DNA of 64,000 nt, taken from the NCBI RefSeq assembly GCF_018499505.1, contig NZ_JAHDAC010000002.1, positions 124,001-188,000 of the forward strand. Reading direction: 5' to 3'. Position numbers and translations under genes: made by a program. The notes under the pieces are model-generated. The model saw nothing but the letters and a program-made list of their open reading frames with translations, did not search any database and was not told where the DNA came from. Source of the DNA: Streptococcus parasanguinis (GTDB lineage: Bacteria > Bacillota > Bacilli > Lactobacillales > Streptococcaceae). Within the stretch, counting starts at the first letter, position 1. The number at the start of each line of letters is the position of its first letter. This document shows positions 8,759 through 18,888 of this stretch, one piece after another.

Positions 8759-11700
8759 TTAGTCTTCTTTTTTGCGTTTTGCAAATCCGAATAATGAGAG
8801 ACCTGCTAAAGCGCTAAAGATTGCAAGACCAGCAGTAGAAGATTCTTTTGTTCCTGTGTTTGGAAGTTGTGCAGTAGGATTTTGTGGATCGATATACTTC
8901 ACTTCTTCTTTCGTTTCTGGAACGACAGGAATCGTTGGTTCTTCTGGTTTTGGTTGTGGAGTAGGTTGTGGTTGTGGTTCTGGTGTTGGTTGCGGTTGTG
9001 GAGTAGGCTGTGGCTGTGGCTCTGGTGTCGGAGTTGGATCCGGCATTGGAGTTGTTGTCACAGTCTTCTTGTAGATATGTTGAGTGTTTCCATCTCTATC
9101 TACAACAGTCTTCACGAAGTCATAACCTGGGATATCTTTCTTCGGTTGTTCCCCATCTTCTGTTGGGTTACCTGGGATTGGGTCCCCATTTTCGTCTACA
9201 TATGAAGTCGTCACTTTTTCATAGACGTGTTCAGTATCACCATTAGGCAATTTCTTGGTTTCCACAAAGCGGTAACCTGGAATTTCAGCTTTTGGCTCTT
9301 CTCCATCAACTGTAGGATATCCTGGGATTTCCTTACCTTCTTTATCAACAAATTTAGTGATTGGAAGAACAGTTGGTGTGTAAGTTGCAGAAGCTTTTGT
9401 TCCGTTCACATCTTCACGAACCACTGTCACTGCTGGTGCAGTTCCTGTAAATTCAGGTTCTGGTGTGAAGGTTACAGTTCCGTCTGCTGCCACTGTGTAA
9501 GTACCAACTCCTGGAATAGTCTTAGTTGTTGAACCATCGTCAAATGTAGCTGGAACATCATCATTCATTGGAACACGGCTATCGCCTTCCTTGAATGCTG
9601 GTTTACCAGATTGTTCTTTACCTTTTGGTCCAATAGTTGTAGCTGGTTCTGCTGTTGGTGTTACTGGAGTTACAGTTGGTGTGTACTTAGCTGTAACTGG
9701 TGTACCATTCTTATCAACACGTTTAACAGTCACGCCTGTTCCTGTTCCTGTGAATGATTTTTCTGGTACAAATGTAACTGTTCCATCTGGAGCCACTGTG
9801 TAGGTTCCTTCGCCTGGAATTACCTTAGTTGTTGAACCATCTTCAAAGGTTGCAGGTGTATCATCATCCATTGGTACATCTGGGTTACCCGGTGTGAATG
9901 TTGGTTTGCCTGTTTGTGTTTTACCTTGGATATCTGTAGATGTTGCAGGTTCAGCAGTTGGTACGACCGGTGTAATCTTAGGTGTGTAGGTTGTTTCTAC
10001 AGCTGTTCCGTTAGCGTCTTTAGCTTGAACCTTAACTGGAACGACTTCACCTGAGTAAGATTTATCAGTTGGTGTGAAGGTCACAACACCTGTTTCTTTA
10101 TCAACAGTGAAGGTACCGATCACATCACCTGATGGTGATTTCGCTTCTACTGATGCTGCTGGCTGACCATTTTCGTCAAGAAGAGTAATGGTATCCTTGT
10201 CGATTGGTGCAACTGGGTCACCTTCAGTGAAGGTTACAGTTCCAGTTTGAACCACACCTTGAGGTGCTTCTGATTCAGCAGGAGTTGCTGTTGGTGTTAC
10301 TGGTGTCACAGTTGGTGTGTACTTAGCTGTAACTGGAGTACCGTTCTTATCGACACGTTTCACAGTTACGCCTGTACCTGTTCCTGTGAATGATTTTTCC
10401 GGTACGAAAGTAACAGTTCCATCTGGAGCTACTGTATAAGTACCTTCACCTGGAATAGTCTTGGTTGTTGATCCATCTTCAAATGTTGCAGGTGTATCAT
10501 CATCCATTGGGACGTTTTCATCACCTGGTGTGAAGGTTGGTGTACCTGTTTGCGTTTGACCTTGTTTGTCAGTAGATGTTGTATCTTCTGCAGTTGGTGT
10601 AACTGGTGTTACGGTTGGTGTATATGTCGCGGAAGTTTTGGTTCCGTTCATGTCTTCACGCACAACTGTTACCGCTGGTGCAGTACCAACAAATGATTTT
10701 TCTGGTACAAATGTAACTGTTCCGTCTGCTGCTACTGTGTAGGTACCAACGCCGTCAACTGTCTTAGTTGTTGAACCATCATCAAATGTTGCTGGAACAT
10801 CATCGTTCATTGGCACACGGCTGTCGCCTTCAGTAAATACAGGTTTCCCAGTTTGTGTAGCACCTTGGATATCTGTTGTTTCAGCTGGTGCAGCTGTTGG
10901 AGTTACCGGTGTCACTGTTGGTGTGTAAGTTGCAGAAGCTTTGGTTCCGTTCTTATCTTCACGAACAACCGTTACGGCTGGAGCAGTTCCAGTAAATGAT
11001 TTCTCAGGAACAAAGGTTACAGTTCCATCTGCTGCGACTGTGTATGTACCAACGCCATCAACAGTCTTCGTAGTTGAGCCATCGTCAAATGTTGCTGGAA
11101 CATCTTCATTGATTTCTACTGTTTTCTCAACGCCATCAACTGTTACGGTTCCACCCTTGAATTCAGGTTTACCTGTTTGAGTTGCACCTTGAATATCCGT
11201 TGTTTCAGCTGGTGTAGCTGTTGGAGTTACTGGAACAATTTCAGGTGTGTAGGTTGTATCCACCTTGATGCCGTTTGAGCTTTCAGCTTGAACCTTAACA
11301 GGCGTTACTTTACCAGTATATGATCTGTCAGTTGGTGTGAAGGTTACTTGTCCAGTTGCTGGATTAATTGAGTAAGTACCAATTTCAGTTGTACCATCTT
11401 CAGCATAAGCTGGTGTGCTAGTTACTTCATTACCATCGTTATCCAAAAGTGTGTAGCTATTGTCTTTAATAGTAATAGCTTTATCTTGGCCATTTACTTG
11501 AACAGTTGTTCCTGCAAAGGTTGGTGTTCCAGTTTGTGTCGCACCTTGGATATCTTTAGATGTAGCTGGATTAGCTGTTGGAACAGCTGCTACAACTGTT
11601 GGTGTGTAACTTGCATCTGAAGTGATGGTTGAAGTCTTACCGTCTGCATTGGTAATTGTTGCAGTCGCTTGGACTTTCACGCCAGTTGCAGTTCCGACAA

Positions 11701-14700
11701 AGTCTTTTTCAGGAGTAAAGGTTACTGCTCCTGTAGTAGGATCGATTGTGTAAGTTCCTTCACCTGCTACTGTTACAGTTGTTTCATCAGTTGGTTGACC
11801 TGTTGCAGGGTCAATCAATTTTTTACTTGTAATTTGAGCAGTTTCATCATCACTCAATGCAAATGTAGGAGTTTCTGTTTGAGGAACATTTTGAATGTCT
11901 TCAGAAACTTTATTTGTTGGAGTAAGGGTGACTGGATTTACAGTTGGTGTGTAAGTTGCAGAAGCTTTGCTTCCGTTCATGTCTTCACGAACAACGGTTA
12001 CGGCTGGTGCAGTACCAGTGAAGCTTGGGTCTGGAACAAATGTGACAGTACCGTCTGCTGCTACTGTATAAGTACCAACGCCATCAACTGTCTTAGAAGT
12101 AGATCCATCATCGAAGGTTGCTGGTACATCATCGTTCATTGGAACACGGCTGTTGCCTTCAGTGAATACAGGCTTACCAGTTTGTGTAGCACCTTGAACA
12201 CCTGTTGTTTCAGCTGGTGTTGCTGTTGGGGTTACTGGTGTTACGGTTGGTGTGTATGTCGCTGAAGCCTTAGTTCCGTTCATGTCTTCACGAACAACCG
12301 TTACAGCCGGTGCAGTTCCGACAAATGATTTCTCAGGAACAAATGTCACTGTTCCATCTGCAGCTACTGTGAAAGTACCTACACCGTCTACAGTCTTCGT
12401 AGTTGAACCATCGTCGAAGGTTGCTGGAACATTTTCATTGATGGCTACTGTCTTCTCAACACCATCAACAGTTACTGTTCCACCCTTGAATTCAGGTTTA
12501 CCTGTTTGAGTAGCACCTTGGATATCTTCTGTTTCAACTGGAGTTGCTGTCGGTGTGACAGGAACGATTTCAGGTGTGTAGGTTGTATCTACCTTGATAC
12601 CGTTAGAACTTTCAGCTTGAACCTTGGCTGGTGTCACTGCACCAGTGTAAGATTTATCAGTCGGTGTGAAGGTCACTTGACCAGTTGTAGGATCGATTGA
12701 GTAAGTACCGATTTCAGTCGTACCATCAGCAGCATAAGCTGGTGTCGTTGAAACTTCGTTACCATCTTTATCTAGCAATGTGTAGCTATTGTCTTTAATG
12801 GTAATAGCTTTATCTTCACCATTTACCTGAACAGTTTTTCCTGCAAAGGTTGGTGTACCGGTTTGAGTCGCACCTTGGATATCTTTTGAAGTTGCAGGGT
12901 TAGCTGTTGGAACAGCGGCTACAACTGTTGGTGTGTAAGTTGCATCAGATGTGATGGTTGCTGTCTTACCGTTCGCATTGGTAATCGTTGCAGTCGCTTG
13001 AACTGTCACACCAGTTGCAGTACCAACGAAGTCTTTTTCAGGTGTGAAGGTTACTGCTCCTGTAGTAGGATCGATTGTGTAAGTTCCTTCACCTGCTACT
13101 GTCACAGTAGTTTCATCAGTCGGTTGACCAGTTGCTGGATCCACCAATTTCTTGCTAGTGATTTCAGCAGTCTTATCGTTACTCAAATCAAAGGTTGGTG
13201 TTTGAGTTTGAGGAACATTTTGTACATCCGCAGAAACCTTGTCTGTAGGAGTCACTGTGATAGGTGTTACAGTTGGTGTGTACTTAGCTGTCGCTGTCTT
13301 CAGGTATTCATCACGAACTGTACCATCTTTATCTCTTCCGACAGGAGCTGTCACTGATACGGTAACACCTTGAGCTGTACCTGTGAATCCTGGTTCTGGA
13401 ACAAAGGTTACTTTACCCGTAGCATCGTCAATGCTATATGTTCCTTCGCCTGCTACTGTTACAGAGGTTGCATTGGTTACTTGACCAGTCGCTGGATCCA
13501 CCAATTTAGCAGGGTAAGTAAGACTAGGAGTGACAGAGGTCTTTTCACCATTAGCGTTTGTTGTCGTTGTGTTAAAGGTTGGTGTACCTGTTTGAGTCGC
13601 ACCTTGGACATCTGTCGAAGTCTTATCTACCCCTTCAATATCCGTTGGTGTAACAGTTGGGATATAAAGACCATCCATGGTATTCAAAACAGTATCTACA
13701 TTGGCTTCATCAGCTGGGAATTTTGTTGACCAACCAGTATCGTAGCCATTGCTGTCTGTACGACGAATAGAGATACCATCAGCTGTTCCAAGGAAGTGAT
13801 CTTCTGGGATGAATTCCACATCTACGTCTTTACCGTTAGCGGTGACTTTATATTTACCTTGACCTGGTACGACATAGTAACCTTCCGCATCCAAAGTAGC
13901 TTTGTTTCCATTAGAATCAACAATGTAAGGTTCAATTGTTTCATCAATTTTAGCTGCTTCTGTCAGGCTATACCCTTGCAAACCACGAGCATTAAATGCT
14001 ACAGTAGCGGTTTGTTTAGCCCCTTGAAGGCCTGTTGTTTCTTTAAATTCCCCTTTTGGTGGGTGGGTGATTTGAGTCTTAAAGTCCTCCACTTCCCCTG
14101 AGAAGGCCATACCCGTTGGGCTTTCAATTTCAGATGCATTCTTGGCGATACGGATCCGAACACCCAATTCATTGACACTAGGATCAATATAGGTTTTACT
14201 CTTAGTAAATTTTAATGTAGCTGTTCCATCTTGGGTAATAGTTGTTAAATCAGACCGCTCATCTTCATCAAAAGTACCGTTTTGGTTAAAGTCAACCCAA
14301 CCGTAAATATTGGCTTGTGCTGCTCCATCCGTATGAGCTTCAACTGAAATGGTGTAATTACCTGGACGCGTCCGGTCCATCTTGATCATCTCATTGGTCT
14401 TTCCTTTGAGATCATCTGGAAGCAATTGGTCGATTCCTTCATCAGCTGTCGTTGCCTTATCATCACCCGTCCAGTCAAGGGTGTTGTTTTCATCCATGTC
14501 AGGACTCAAGTGACCAAGGTAAGGTTGGTTGACTTTCTTACCAGTAATTCCATCTACAGTTGCAATCGAATGAATAGCTTTACCGTATGATTCAGGAGCA
14601 TCCCCCTCATCAAGCGGGAAGAAACCAAACATGGCAGACTGCTTACCACCCGAAGCGATATAAAGTCCAACTTCTGATGCTCCACGCGTCATAACAAGTG

Positions 14701-16180
14701 GTACAGCAAACTTGCTAGCTGATACGTTTGGACCAAATACACCAGTTCCAAGTCCACCAGCAGTTAAATCTGCACTAGCGAAATATTTCCACGCCACTGG
14801 TTTTTTGTCTGGTCCAACTTGATTCGAAGTACGAAGCTGACCTGCATTCCATGTAACAATGTTTATTCCATCAATTGGAATTGGTTTGGGATAAGAAAAA
14901 TTATTAGCTGGATCTAAAATATAATTAAGATCTTGTGGTGCAAATTCCTTTGTTGTTTTATCACCATTCTTGTACCACTCACCAATTTGTTGCCATCCTT
15001 CTCCGTTGGTTGTGAACATAACAATTTCACCAGGATTGGCTGATTCACCGTCTGCCATAACAACGGCAGGTTTGACAGCCTTACCACGGAAGGTCGCTGA
15101 GACTTCAAACTGAACTCCGATATTTCCCCCATCAGATTCCGAACCAATGGTAGTCTTCTTTGTACCAGTTTTAATTCCTTCTTTTACAATTTCAGACCAT
15201 CTAGTGTCCTGAGCTTCTGCAGTAACTTTAGCTTCCTGGCCAGCATTAAAAGCAGCTTTTGATGTCGGATTAGAAGTACCACTTACATATCCATTTTTTG
15301 CATTTGGATCATAGGTAGCTTTTTCTGCTTCTGTAGCTCCACGGTCTTCTAAACGCTTTTTGTAGATTTCTGTAGCTTGGAAGGGTTTTAAGGATTTAAC
15401 TTTGATGGTTACCACATAGCCAGGCATGATTTCCTTGGTATAGGTAGCCCCAACTTGGAGAGCAAGCCTTCCATCTGAAGTCGTCGTTGTTCCTGTCCAA
15501 TTAGCAGTATCTCCAAAGTCCAACCAAGAGATTTGACTGGCCAAATCTGCAGCCTTTACATTTGTTGTGAAGCCTGGTTTTTCTACTTTCGGTGTAGAAG
15601 TAGCATCTTCTACATTATATCCGATCAAGTTTGGGTCATTGGCATCGCCAAGGGCACGGCGAGTACGACTGCGAGCACCAGAAGTCTCAGCTGTGACAGC
15701 AGGTGTTTCTGTAGTTGAAGGCGCAATACCTGAAGCGACTTCTTCTTTCTTATCTGTAGTTGTTGAAGCTGCTTCTACTGCCATGTTTCCTGGTGTAGTT
15801 GCTTCTAATTTTGGTGTTGCAGCTGTTGATGTTTCTGGTGCAGTTGAGGCAGCAGATGTTGCTGTGCTCGTGCTTGAAGCGGCACTTGTAGACGCTGCGG
15901 CAGTTGATGTAGCTGGTGCAGTGATTGCTGCGTTTGCATCATAAGTCGATGTCGTTTCAGCTGTTGATGCTGCTGAAGTAGCTGCTGAAGTTGCGGGCGC
16001 TTCTGACGCTGTTGCAACTGCTGCTACACTCTCACTTGTCGTATCTTTATTTTCTTCTGCGGCTGCACTTGCGGCTGTCCCAACCATGACAAGTGTCCCC
16101 AAAAGTACTGAGCAAACACCCACATTCAATTTACGAATTGAGAATCTGCTAATACGATCATTAAATAAGTCTTTCCCCAT
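8759..16180 (-). CDS. cshA: CshA-type fibrillar surface adhesin, LPXTG-anchored
   Basis: This 2,473-residue cell-wall adhesin matches the layout of CshA of S. gordonii. A YSIRK-type signal (RFSIRKLNVGVCSVLLG, residues about 12-28) and cleavage near residue 41 lead into a Ser/Thr/Ala-rich low-complexity stretch (to about 165). A non-repetitive adhesive region follows (about 180-700; CshA NR domains, fibronectin-binding in S. gordonii) and ends in a GEVEDF motif. Some 13-14 repeats of about 100 residues (about 705-2,270) carry phrases like QGATQTGKP and GTYTVAADGTVTFVPE. Two MucBP-like units (IPGYRFVETKKLPNGDTEHVYE and a sister) follow, then a Pro/Gln wall-spanning segment and LPNTG at 2,439-2,443 with a hydrophobic tail and KRKKED. 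The start ATG at 16180 follows GGAGGTCC. It should form surface fibrils for binding fibronectin and other oral bacteria. A 443-residue block is duplicated in the repeats. Confidence 0.95.
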   Translation of the reverse strand: MGKDLFNDRISRFSIRKLNVGVCSVLLGTLVMVGTAASAAAEENKDTTSESVAAVATASEAPATSAATSAASTAETTSTYDANAAITAPATSTAAASTSAASSTSTATSAASTAPETSTAATPKLEATTPGNMAVEAASTTTDKKEEVASGIAPSTTETPAVTAETSGARSRTRRALGDANDPNLIGYNVEDATSTPKVEKPGFTTNVKAADLASQISWLDFGDTANWTGTTTTSDGRLALQVGATYTKEIMPGYVVTIKVKSLKPFQATEIYKKRLEDRGATEAEKATYDPNAKNGYVSGTSNPTSKAAFNAGQEAKVTAEAQDTRWSEIVKEGIKTGTKKTTIGSESDGGNIGVQFEVSATFRGKAVKPAVVMADGESANPGEIVMFTTNGEGWQQIGEWYKNGDKTTKEFAPQDLNYILDPANNFSYPKPIPIDGINIVTWNAGQLRTSNQVGPDKKPVAWKYFASADLTAGGLGTGVFGPNVSASKFAVPLVMTRGASEVGLYIASGGKQSAMFGFFPLDEGDAPESYGKAIHSIATVDGITGKKVNQPYLGHLSPDMDENNTLDWTGDDKATTADEGIDQLLPDDLKGKTNEMIKMDRTRPGNYTISVEAHTDGAAQANIYGWVDFNQNGTFDEDERSDLTTITQDGTATLKFTKSKTYIDPSVNELGVRIRIAKNASEIESPTGMAFSGEVEDFKTQITHPPKGEFKETTGLQGAKQTATVAFNARGLQGYSLTEAAKIDETIEPYIVDSNGNKATLDAEGYYVVPGQGKYKVTANGKDVDVEFIPEDHFLGTADGISIRRTDSNGYDTGWSTKFPADEANVDTVLNTMDGLYIPTVTPTDIEGVDKTSTDVQGATQTGTPTFNTTTTNANGEKTSVTPSLTYPAKLVDPATGQVTNATSVTVAGEGTYSIDDATGKVTFVPEPGFTGTAQGVTVSVTAPVGRDKDGTVRDEYLKTATAKYTPTVTPITVTPTDKVSADVQNVPQTQTPTFDLSNDKTAEITSKKLVDPATGQPTDETTVTVAGEGTYTIDPTTGAVTFTPEKDFVGTATGVTVQATATITNANGKTATITSDATYTPTVVAAVPTANPATSKDIQGATQTGTPTFAGKTVQVNGEDKAITIKDNSYTLLDKDGNEVSTTPAYAADGTTEIGTYSIDPTTGQVTFTPTDKSYTGAVTPAKVQAESSNGIKVDTTYTPEIVPVTPTATPVETEDIQGATQTGKPEFKGGTVTVDGVEKTVAINENVPATFDDGSTTKTVDGVGTFTVAADGTVTFVPEKSFVGTAPAVTVVREDMNGTKASATYTPTVTPVTPTATPAETTGVQGATQTGKPVFTEGNSRVPMNDDVPATFDDGSTSKTVDGVGTYTVAADGTVTFVPDPSFTGTAPAVTVVREDMNGSKASATYTPTVNPVTLTPTNKVSEDIQNVPQTETPTFALSDDETAQITSKKLIDPATGQPTDETTVTVAGEGTYTIDPTTGAVTFTPEKDFVGTATGVKVQATATITNADGKTSTITSDASYTPTVVAAVPTANPATSKDIQGATQTGTPTFAGTTVQVNGQDKAITIKDNSYTLLDNDGNEVTSTPAYAEDGTTEIGTYSINPATGQVTFTPTDRSYTGKVTPVKVQAESSNGIKVDTTYTPEIVPVTPTATPAETTDIQGATQTGKPEFKGGTVTVDGVEKTVEINEDVPATFDDGSTTKTVDGVGTYTVAADGTVTFVPEKSFTGTAPAVTVVREDKNGTKASATYTPTVTPVTPTAAPAETTDIQGATQTGKPVFTEGDSRVPMNDDVPATFDDGSTTKTVDGVGTYTVAADGTVTFVPEKSFVGTAPAVTVVREDMNGTKTSATYTPTVTPVTPTAEDTTSTDKQGQTQTGTPTFTPGDENVPMDDDTPATFEDGSTTKTIPGEGTYTVAPDGTVTFVPEKSFTGTGTGVTVKRVDKNGTPVTAKYTPTVTPVTPTATPAESEAPQGVVQTGTVTFTEGDPVAPIDKDTITLLDENGQPAASVEAKSPSGDVIGTFTVDKETGVVTFTPTDKSYSGEVVPVKVQAKDANGTAVETTYTPKITPVVPTAEPATSTDIQGKTQTGKPTFTPGNPDVPMDDDTPATFEDGSTTKVIPGEGTYTVAPDGTVTFVPEKSFTGTGTGVTVKRVDKNGTPVTAKYTPTVTPVTPTAEPATTIGPKGKEQSGKPAFKEGDSRVPMNDDVPATFDDGSTTKTIPGVGTYTVAADGTVTFTPEPEFTGTAPAVTVVREDVNGTKASATYTPTVLPITKFVDKEGKEIPGYPTVDGEEPKAEIPGYRFVETKKLPNGDTEHVYEKVTTSYVDENGDPIPGNPTEDGEQPKKDIPGYDFVKTVVDRDGNTQHIYKKTVTTTPMPDPTPTPEPQPQPTPQPQPTPEPQPQPTPQPKPEEPTIPVVPETKEEVKYIDPQNPTAQLPNTGTKESSTAGLAIFSALAGLSLFGFAKRKKED
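9370..14070 (-). repeat. CshA-type fibril repeat region inside cshA
   Basis: About 13 clear repeats plus one divergent first copy, each roughly 85-115 residues, code for beta-rich fibril modules. Each begins with VTPTA-like residues, then Q-G-x-x-Q-T-G-x-P/V-x-F, a TYT(V/I) turn, TVTF(V/T)P and ends with YTPTV. Within it, 11942-13270 and 10613-11941 are two consecutive copies of the same four-repeat block. Confidence 0.9.
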
Positions 16181-16384
16181 CTAATGGACCTCCATATTTA
16201 TCTATAAATTAACATTCTTTTTAAAATTGTTTAGTTTTTTCCAAACCTTATCCATTTTAACAAAACCCGAACGATATTCAAAATATTTTGATTCAAAAAT
16301 GAGTAAAAATTTTTAGCTAAAATTGTTTTAATTCTGAAAGGATCTCACCCATAGATCAGGGCATCAAAAAACCTTAATTTATCA

Positions 16385-17224
16385 CTAAATCGCAAGATCA
16401 AACTTTAGCTGTGGCTTCACTGGAACATAATCGACCAGTTCAAAATCTTCTGGTTTGATATCAAAGAAATTGGTCCCGTCTAGCACATTCAAGACCAAGC
16501 GCGGTTGGCAATCAGAGGGCTCGCGACGGAGCAATTCTTCAGCTTGTTCAAATTGGTTGTCATAGATATGAAGGTTATTAATGAAGTAAAAGAACTTCCC
16601 AACCTTCCAGCCAAAGTGCTTGGCAATCATCATCTGAAGAGCTACATATTGCATGGCATTGATATGGTGAGCCACCAACATATCATTCGAACGCTGGGTC
16701 AAGGTTGCATCTAGATAGATCTCTCCATCAACTCGCCGCACGTCAAACATAGTCTGGAAAGCACAGGGCAAGAGTCCTTCCGTTTCCTCAAAGGCTTCAT
16801 AATCCCAGAGCGAAATGATATTGCGACGATTCCAAGGATTGGCTTCTAATTGCTTAAGGATCTTATTCGTAATGTCATGCTTTTTGACGACAGCTCCATA
16901 GCGCTGACCAATCGTCCGGCTATCTCCCACTTCCCAGTCATTCCAGTAGTGGACATTATACTTGTCTTCTAAAAGGTCTAAGCTATTCGACTGATCCTGG
17001 TAGATCCAGAGCATCTCTTTGATGGCTGATTTAATCGCGATGGGACGAAGGGTGGTGATAGGAAACTCGCCTTTTGCGAGGTCGAATTCCATAAAGGCTC
17101 CCGTGATGTACTTGGAGTTGGCCGTTCTACCATCCTTGTACTTAGGACGCGCCTGCTCTGACCAGACCCCTTCTTCCATAATTTTTCGAATGTTTTCTTT
17201 AAAAATTGTATCTGCTTTTGTCAT
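16385..17224 (-). CDS. thyA: Thymidylate synthase
   Basis: This is a 279-residue enzyme that methylates dUMP to dTMP using methylene-tetrahydrofolate. The catalytic cysteine is in [10 protein letters not shown] (near residue 150), followed by the nucleotide-binding [20 protein letters not shown] region and the folate-binding C-terminus ending [10 protein letters not shown]. The ATG at 17224 follows AAGGAGAG. It lies directly upstream of cshA with about 200 bp between, and folA is on the other side of cshA. An extended -10 promoter precedes it. Confidence 0.97.
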   Translation of the reverse strand: MTKADTIFKENIRKIMEEGVWSEQARPKYKDGRTANSKYITGAFMEFDLAKGEFPITTLRPIAIKSAIKEMLWIYQDQSNSLDLLEDKYNVHYWNDWEVGDSRTIGQRYGAVVKKHDITNKILKQLEANPWNRRNIISLWDYEAFEETEGLLPCAFQTMFDVRRVDGEIYLDATLTQRSNDMLVAHHINAMQYVALQMMIAKHFGWKVGKFFYFINNLHIYDNQFEQAEELLRREPSDCQPRLVLNVLDGTNFFDIKPEDFELVDYVPVKPQLKFDLAI

Positions 17225-17253
17225 ATACTCTCCTTGAATCCAGTTTTGTCTTC

Positions 17254-17262
17254 ATTATATCA
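17254..17262 (-). promoter_or_regulatory. Extended -10 promoter of thyA
   Basis: TGATATAAT on the minus strand (TGN plus perfect TATAAT) lies 30 bp upstream of the thyA start. No good -35 is seen, which is normal for extended -10 promoters; the T run of the glcK terminator occupies that place. Confidence 0.6.
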
Positions 17263-17272
17263 CAGGACACAG

Positions 17273-17306
17273 AAAAAAAGGAGATCCCAGCACGAGCCAG
17301 ATCTCC
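17273..17306 (-). terminator. Intrinsic terminator of glcK
   Basis: GGAGATC / GATCTCC (17280-17286 and 17300-17306) forms a stem with a 13-nt loop, followed on the minus strand by seven T residues. It lies just past the glcK stop codon and immediately before the thyA promoter. Confidence 0.85.
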
Positions 17307-17314
17307 ATTTCATC

Positions 17315-18274
17315 TTATTGTAATACAAGGGATGCAGCACCGATGACACCGGCGTCATTTCCCAAAGTAGCAAGCGCCAATTGAGTAGATTCACGCACTT
17401 GTGGGAATGAGTTTTCTTCAAATACCTTGCGCACACCGTCCAAGAGGAAGTATCCAGCAGCAGATACTCCACCACCGATTACGATCTTAGATGGGTTCAA
17501 GGTTGAACCGATGTTAGCAGCAGCAAGTCCAAGGTAACGTGAGAAGTTCTTGTAAACGATCAAAGCAAGAGGATCGCCTTCTTTCGCGAGGTCAAAGACC
17601 GTTTTAGCGGTTACTTCTTCTCCATTGTCGATCAAGACTTTCAATTGAGAGTCCCCTTCGTACTCATCGGCATAACGACGAGTGAGGTTAACGATCCCAG
17701 TTGCTGAGGCAACCGTTTCAAGACAGCCTTTTTTACCACAGGTACATTGGATTGGATCATCAAAGTCAACAGTGATGTGACCAAGCTCACCAGCAGCTCC
17801 ACGCACACCGTGCAAGAGACGACCTTCAGCAACGATACCACCGCCGACACCTGTACCAAGTGTCATGAAGACAACATCTGGTTGGTTTTCACCAGCCCCT
17901 TTCCAACGCTCACCCAAAGCAGCAACGTTGGCATCATTATCGATAAAGAATGGAATATGAAGGGCACTTTCGATCTTTTCTTTAACTGGTTGAAGGGTCT
18001 TCCAGTTCAAGTTGTAGGCACCGATAACTGTACCTTTTTCACGGTCCACGACACCAGGTGACCCCATCCCAATTCCTTGGAACTCAGAAGCATCAAGTTC
18101 AAGCATCTTCAAACGATGCGCGATGGATTCGATCATATCGTCTACGATATGGCTACCTTCATCGAAGATATTTGTTTTAATAGACCATTTTTCTTGAACT
18201 TCCCCATCCAAAGTGAGGATAGCAAACTTAATTGAAGTTCCCCCAAGGTCAATCCCAATAATTTTTTTAGACAT
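17315..18274 (-). CDS. glcK: Glucokinase, ROK family
   Basis: This is a 319-residue ROK-type sugar kinase phosphorylating glucose with ATP. The N-terminal ATP-binding motif is IGIDLGGTSIKFAI. The zinc-binding ROK motif CTCGKKGCLETVAS (near residue 175) is complete. HITVDFDDP supplies the active-site histidine, and VFMTLGTGVGGGIV is the second nucleotide-binding glycine loop. The start at 18274 follows AAAGGAGTTACAG. It is a single-gene unit with its own promoter and terminator. Streptococci use it for glucose that is not taken up by the PTS, and it also contributes to catabolite control. Confidence 0.95.
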   Translation of the reverse strand: MSKKIIGIDLGGTSIKFAILTLDGEVQEKWSIKTNIFDEGSHIVDDMIESIAHRLKMLELDASEFQGIGMGSPGVVDREKGTVIGAYNLNWKTLQPVKEKIESALHIPFFIDNDANVAALGERWKGAGENQPDVVFMTLGTGVGGGIVAEGRLLHGVRGAAGELGHITVDFDDPIQCTCGKKGCLETVASATGIVNLTRRYADEYEGDSQLKVLIDNGEEVTAKTVFDLAKEGDPLALIVYKNFSRYLGLAAANIGSTLNPSKIVIGGGVSAAGYFLLDGVRKVFEENSFPQVRESTQLALATLGNDAGVIGAASLVLQ

Positions 18275-18312
18275 CTGTAACTCCTTTCAAACTTGTAAAC
18301 ACTTACAGATCT

Positions 18313-18341
18313 ATTATATCAGACTTTTTATCAAACGCAAA
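18313..18341 (-). promoter_or_regulatory. Promoter of glcK
   Basis: TTTGCG (18336-18341), 17 bp and TATAAT (18313-18318) with a TG extension on the minus strand, about 39 bp upstream of the glcK start codon. Confidence 0.65.
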
Positions 18342-18360
18342 GGTTTGCACTTAACTTTTC

Positions 18361-18879
18361 TTAACTTTTTAACAAGAGACTAAAGGATTGAAATCCTAAA
18401 ATGAGGAAAATCAAGCCAATAATATTTAATAGAAAGACACTTATCGAGAGTGGACTAACGATTAAGAACAACCCGATGAAGAGCTGTAGCAAGGCAAAGA
18501 AAATATAACGCTTGGACAGTTCCTCAACCTTCCTCGAGTAGAAATTGGCTTTTCGGAAGTTTAAAATCGAACGGTAGATCAGCCAAATTCCTAAAGTGAC
18601 TGGAAAGACAATCGGCAAGGTCTTGTAGCCATAAAGCAGTAAGTAGACCGCAAAAACCAAAGCGACCATACTGTGAAAGAGCTGTTGCTGCTGGATGATA
18701 CCAGCTTGACGCAATCGGTAATAGCGTGAAAAACGCGAAAGGGAGATTAAAAAGAAACCACAGGAAATCAACCAGCTAAACGAGCCAATGTGGTCAATTG
18801 GATTGATAAACAAGACAATACCGATAATGGTAAAAATAGTAGCTGAAATCCCAAGGGATATCCGGTTCAATTGATTCAT
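18361..18879 (-). CDS. DUF308/HdeD-like membrane protein
   Basis: This 172-residue protein has about six hydrophobic segments (for example LGISATIFTIIGIVLFI, FSWLISCGFFLISL, FIGLFLIVSPLSISVFLLNI) arranged as paired helices like HdeD/DUF308 proteins. It should be an integral membrane protein; the role is unknown (HdeD helps acid survival in E. coli, which need not apply). Its start is 9 bp after the stop of the ABC-F gene, with AGGAGGCC as ribosome binding site, so it is the last gene of the DUF1149 - degV - dapB - cca - ABC-F run. Confidence 0.75.
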   Translation of the reverse strand: MNQLNRISLGISATIFTIIGIVLFINPIDHIGSFSWLISCGFFLISLSRFSRYYRLRQAGIIQQQQLFHSMVALVFAVYLLLYGYKTLPIVFPVTLGIWLIYRSILNFRKANFYSRKVEELSKRYIFFALLQLFIGLFLIVSPLSISVFLLNIIGLIFLILGFQSFSLLLKS

Positions 18880-18888
18880 AGGGCCTCC

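Noticed and set aside
8772..15944. Many long open frames on the plus strand opposite cshA
   Set aside because: They are codon-bias shadows of the repetitive adhesin gene (Cys/Trp/Ser or Val/Thr-rich products, repeating with the fibril modules) and have no starts with ribosome binding sites.
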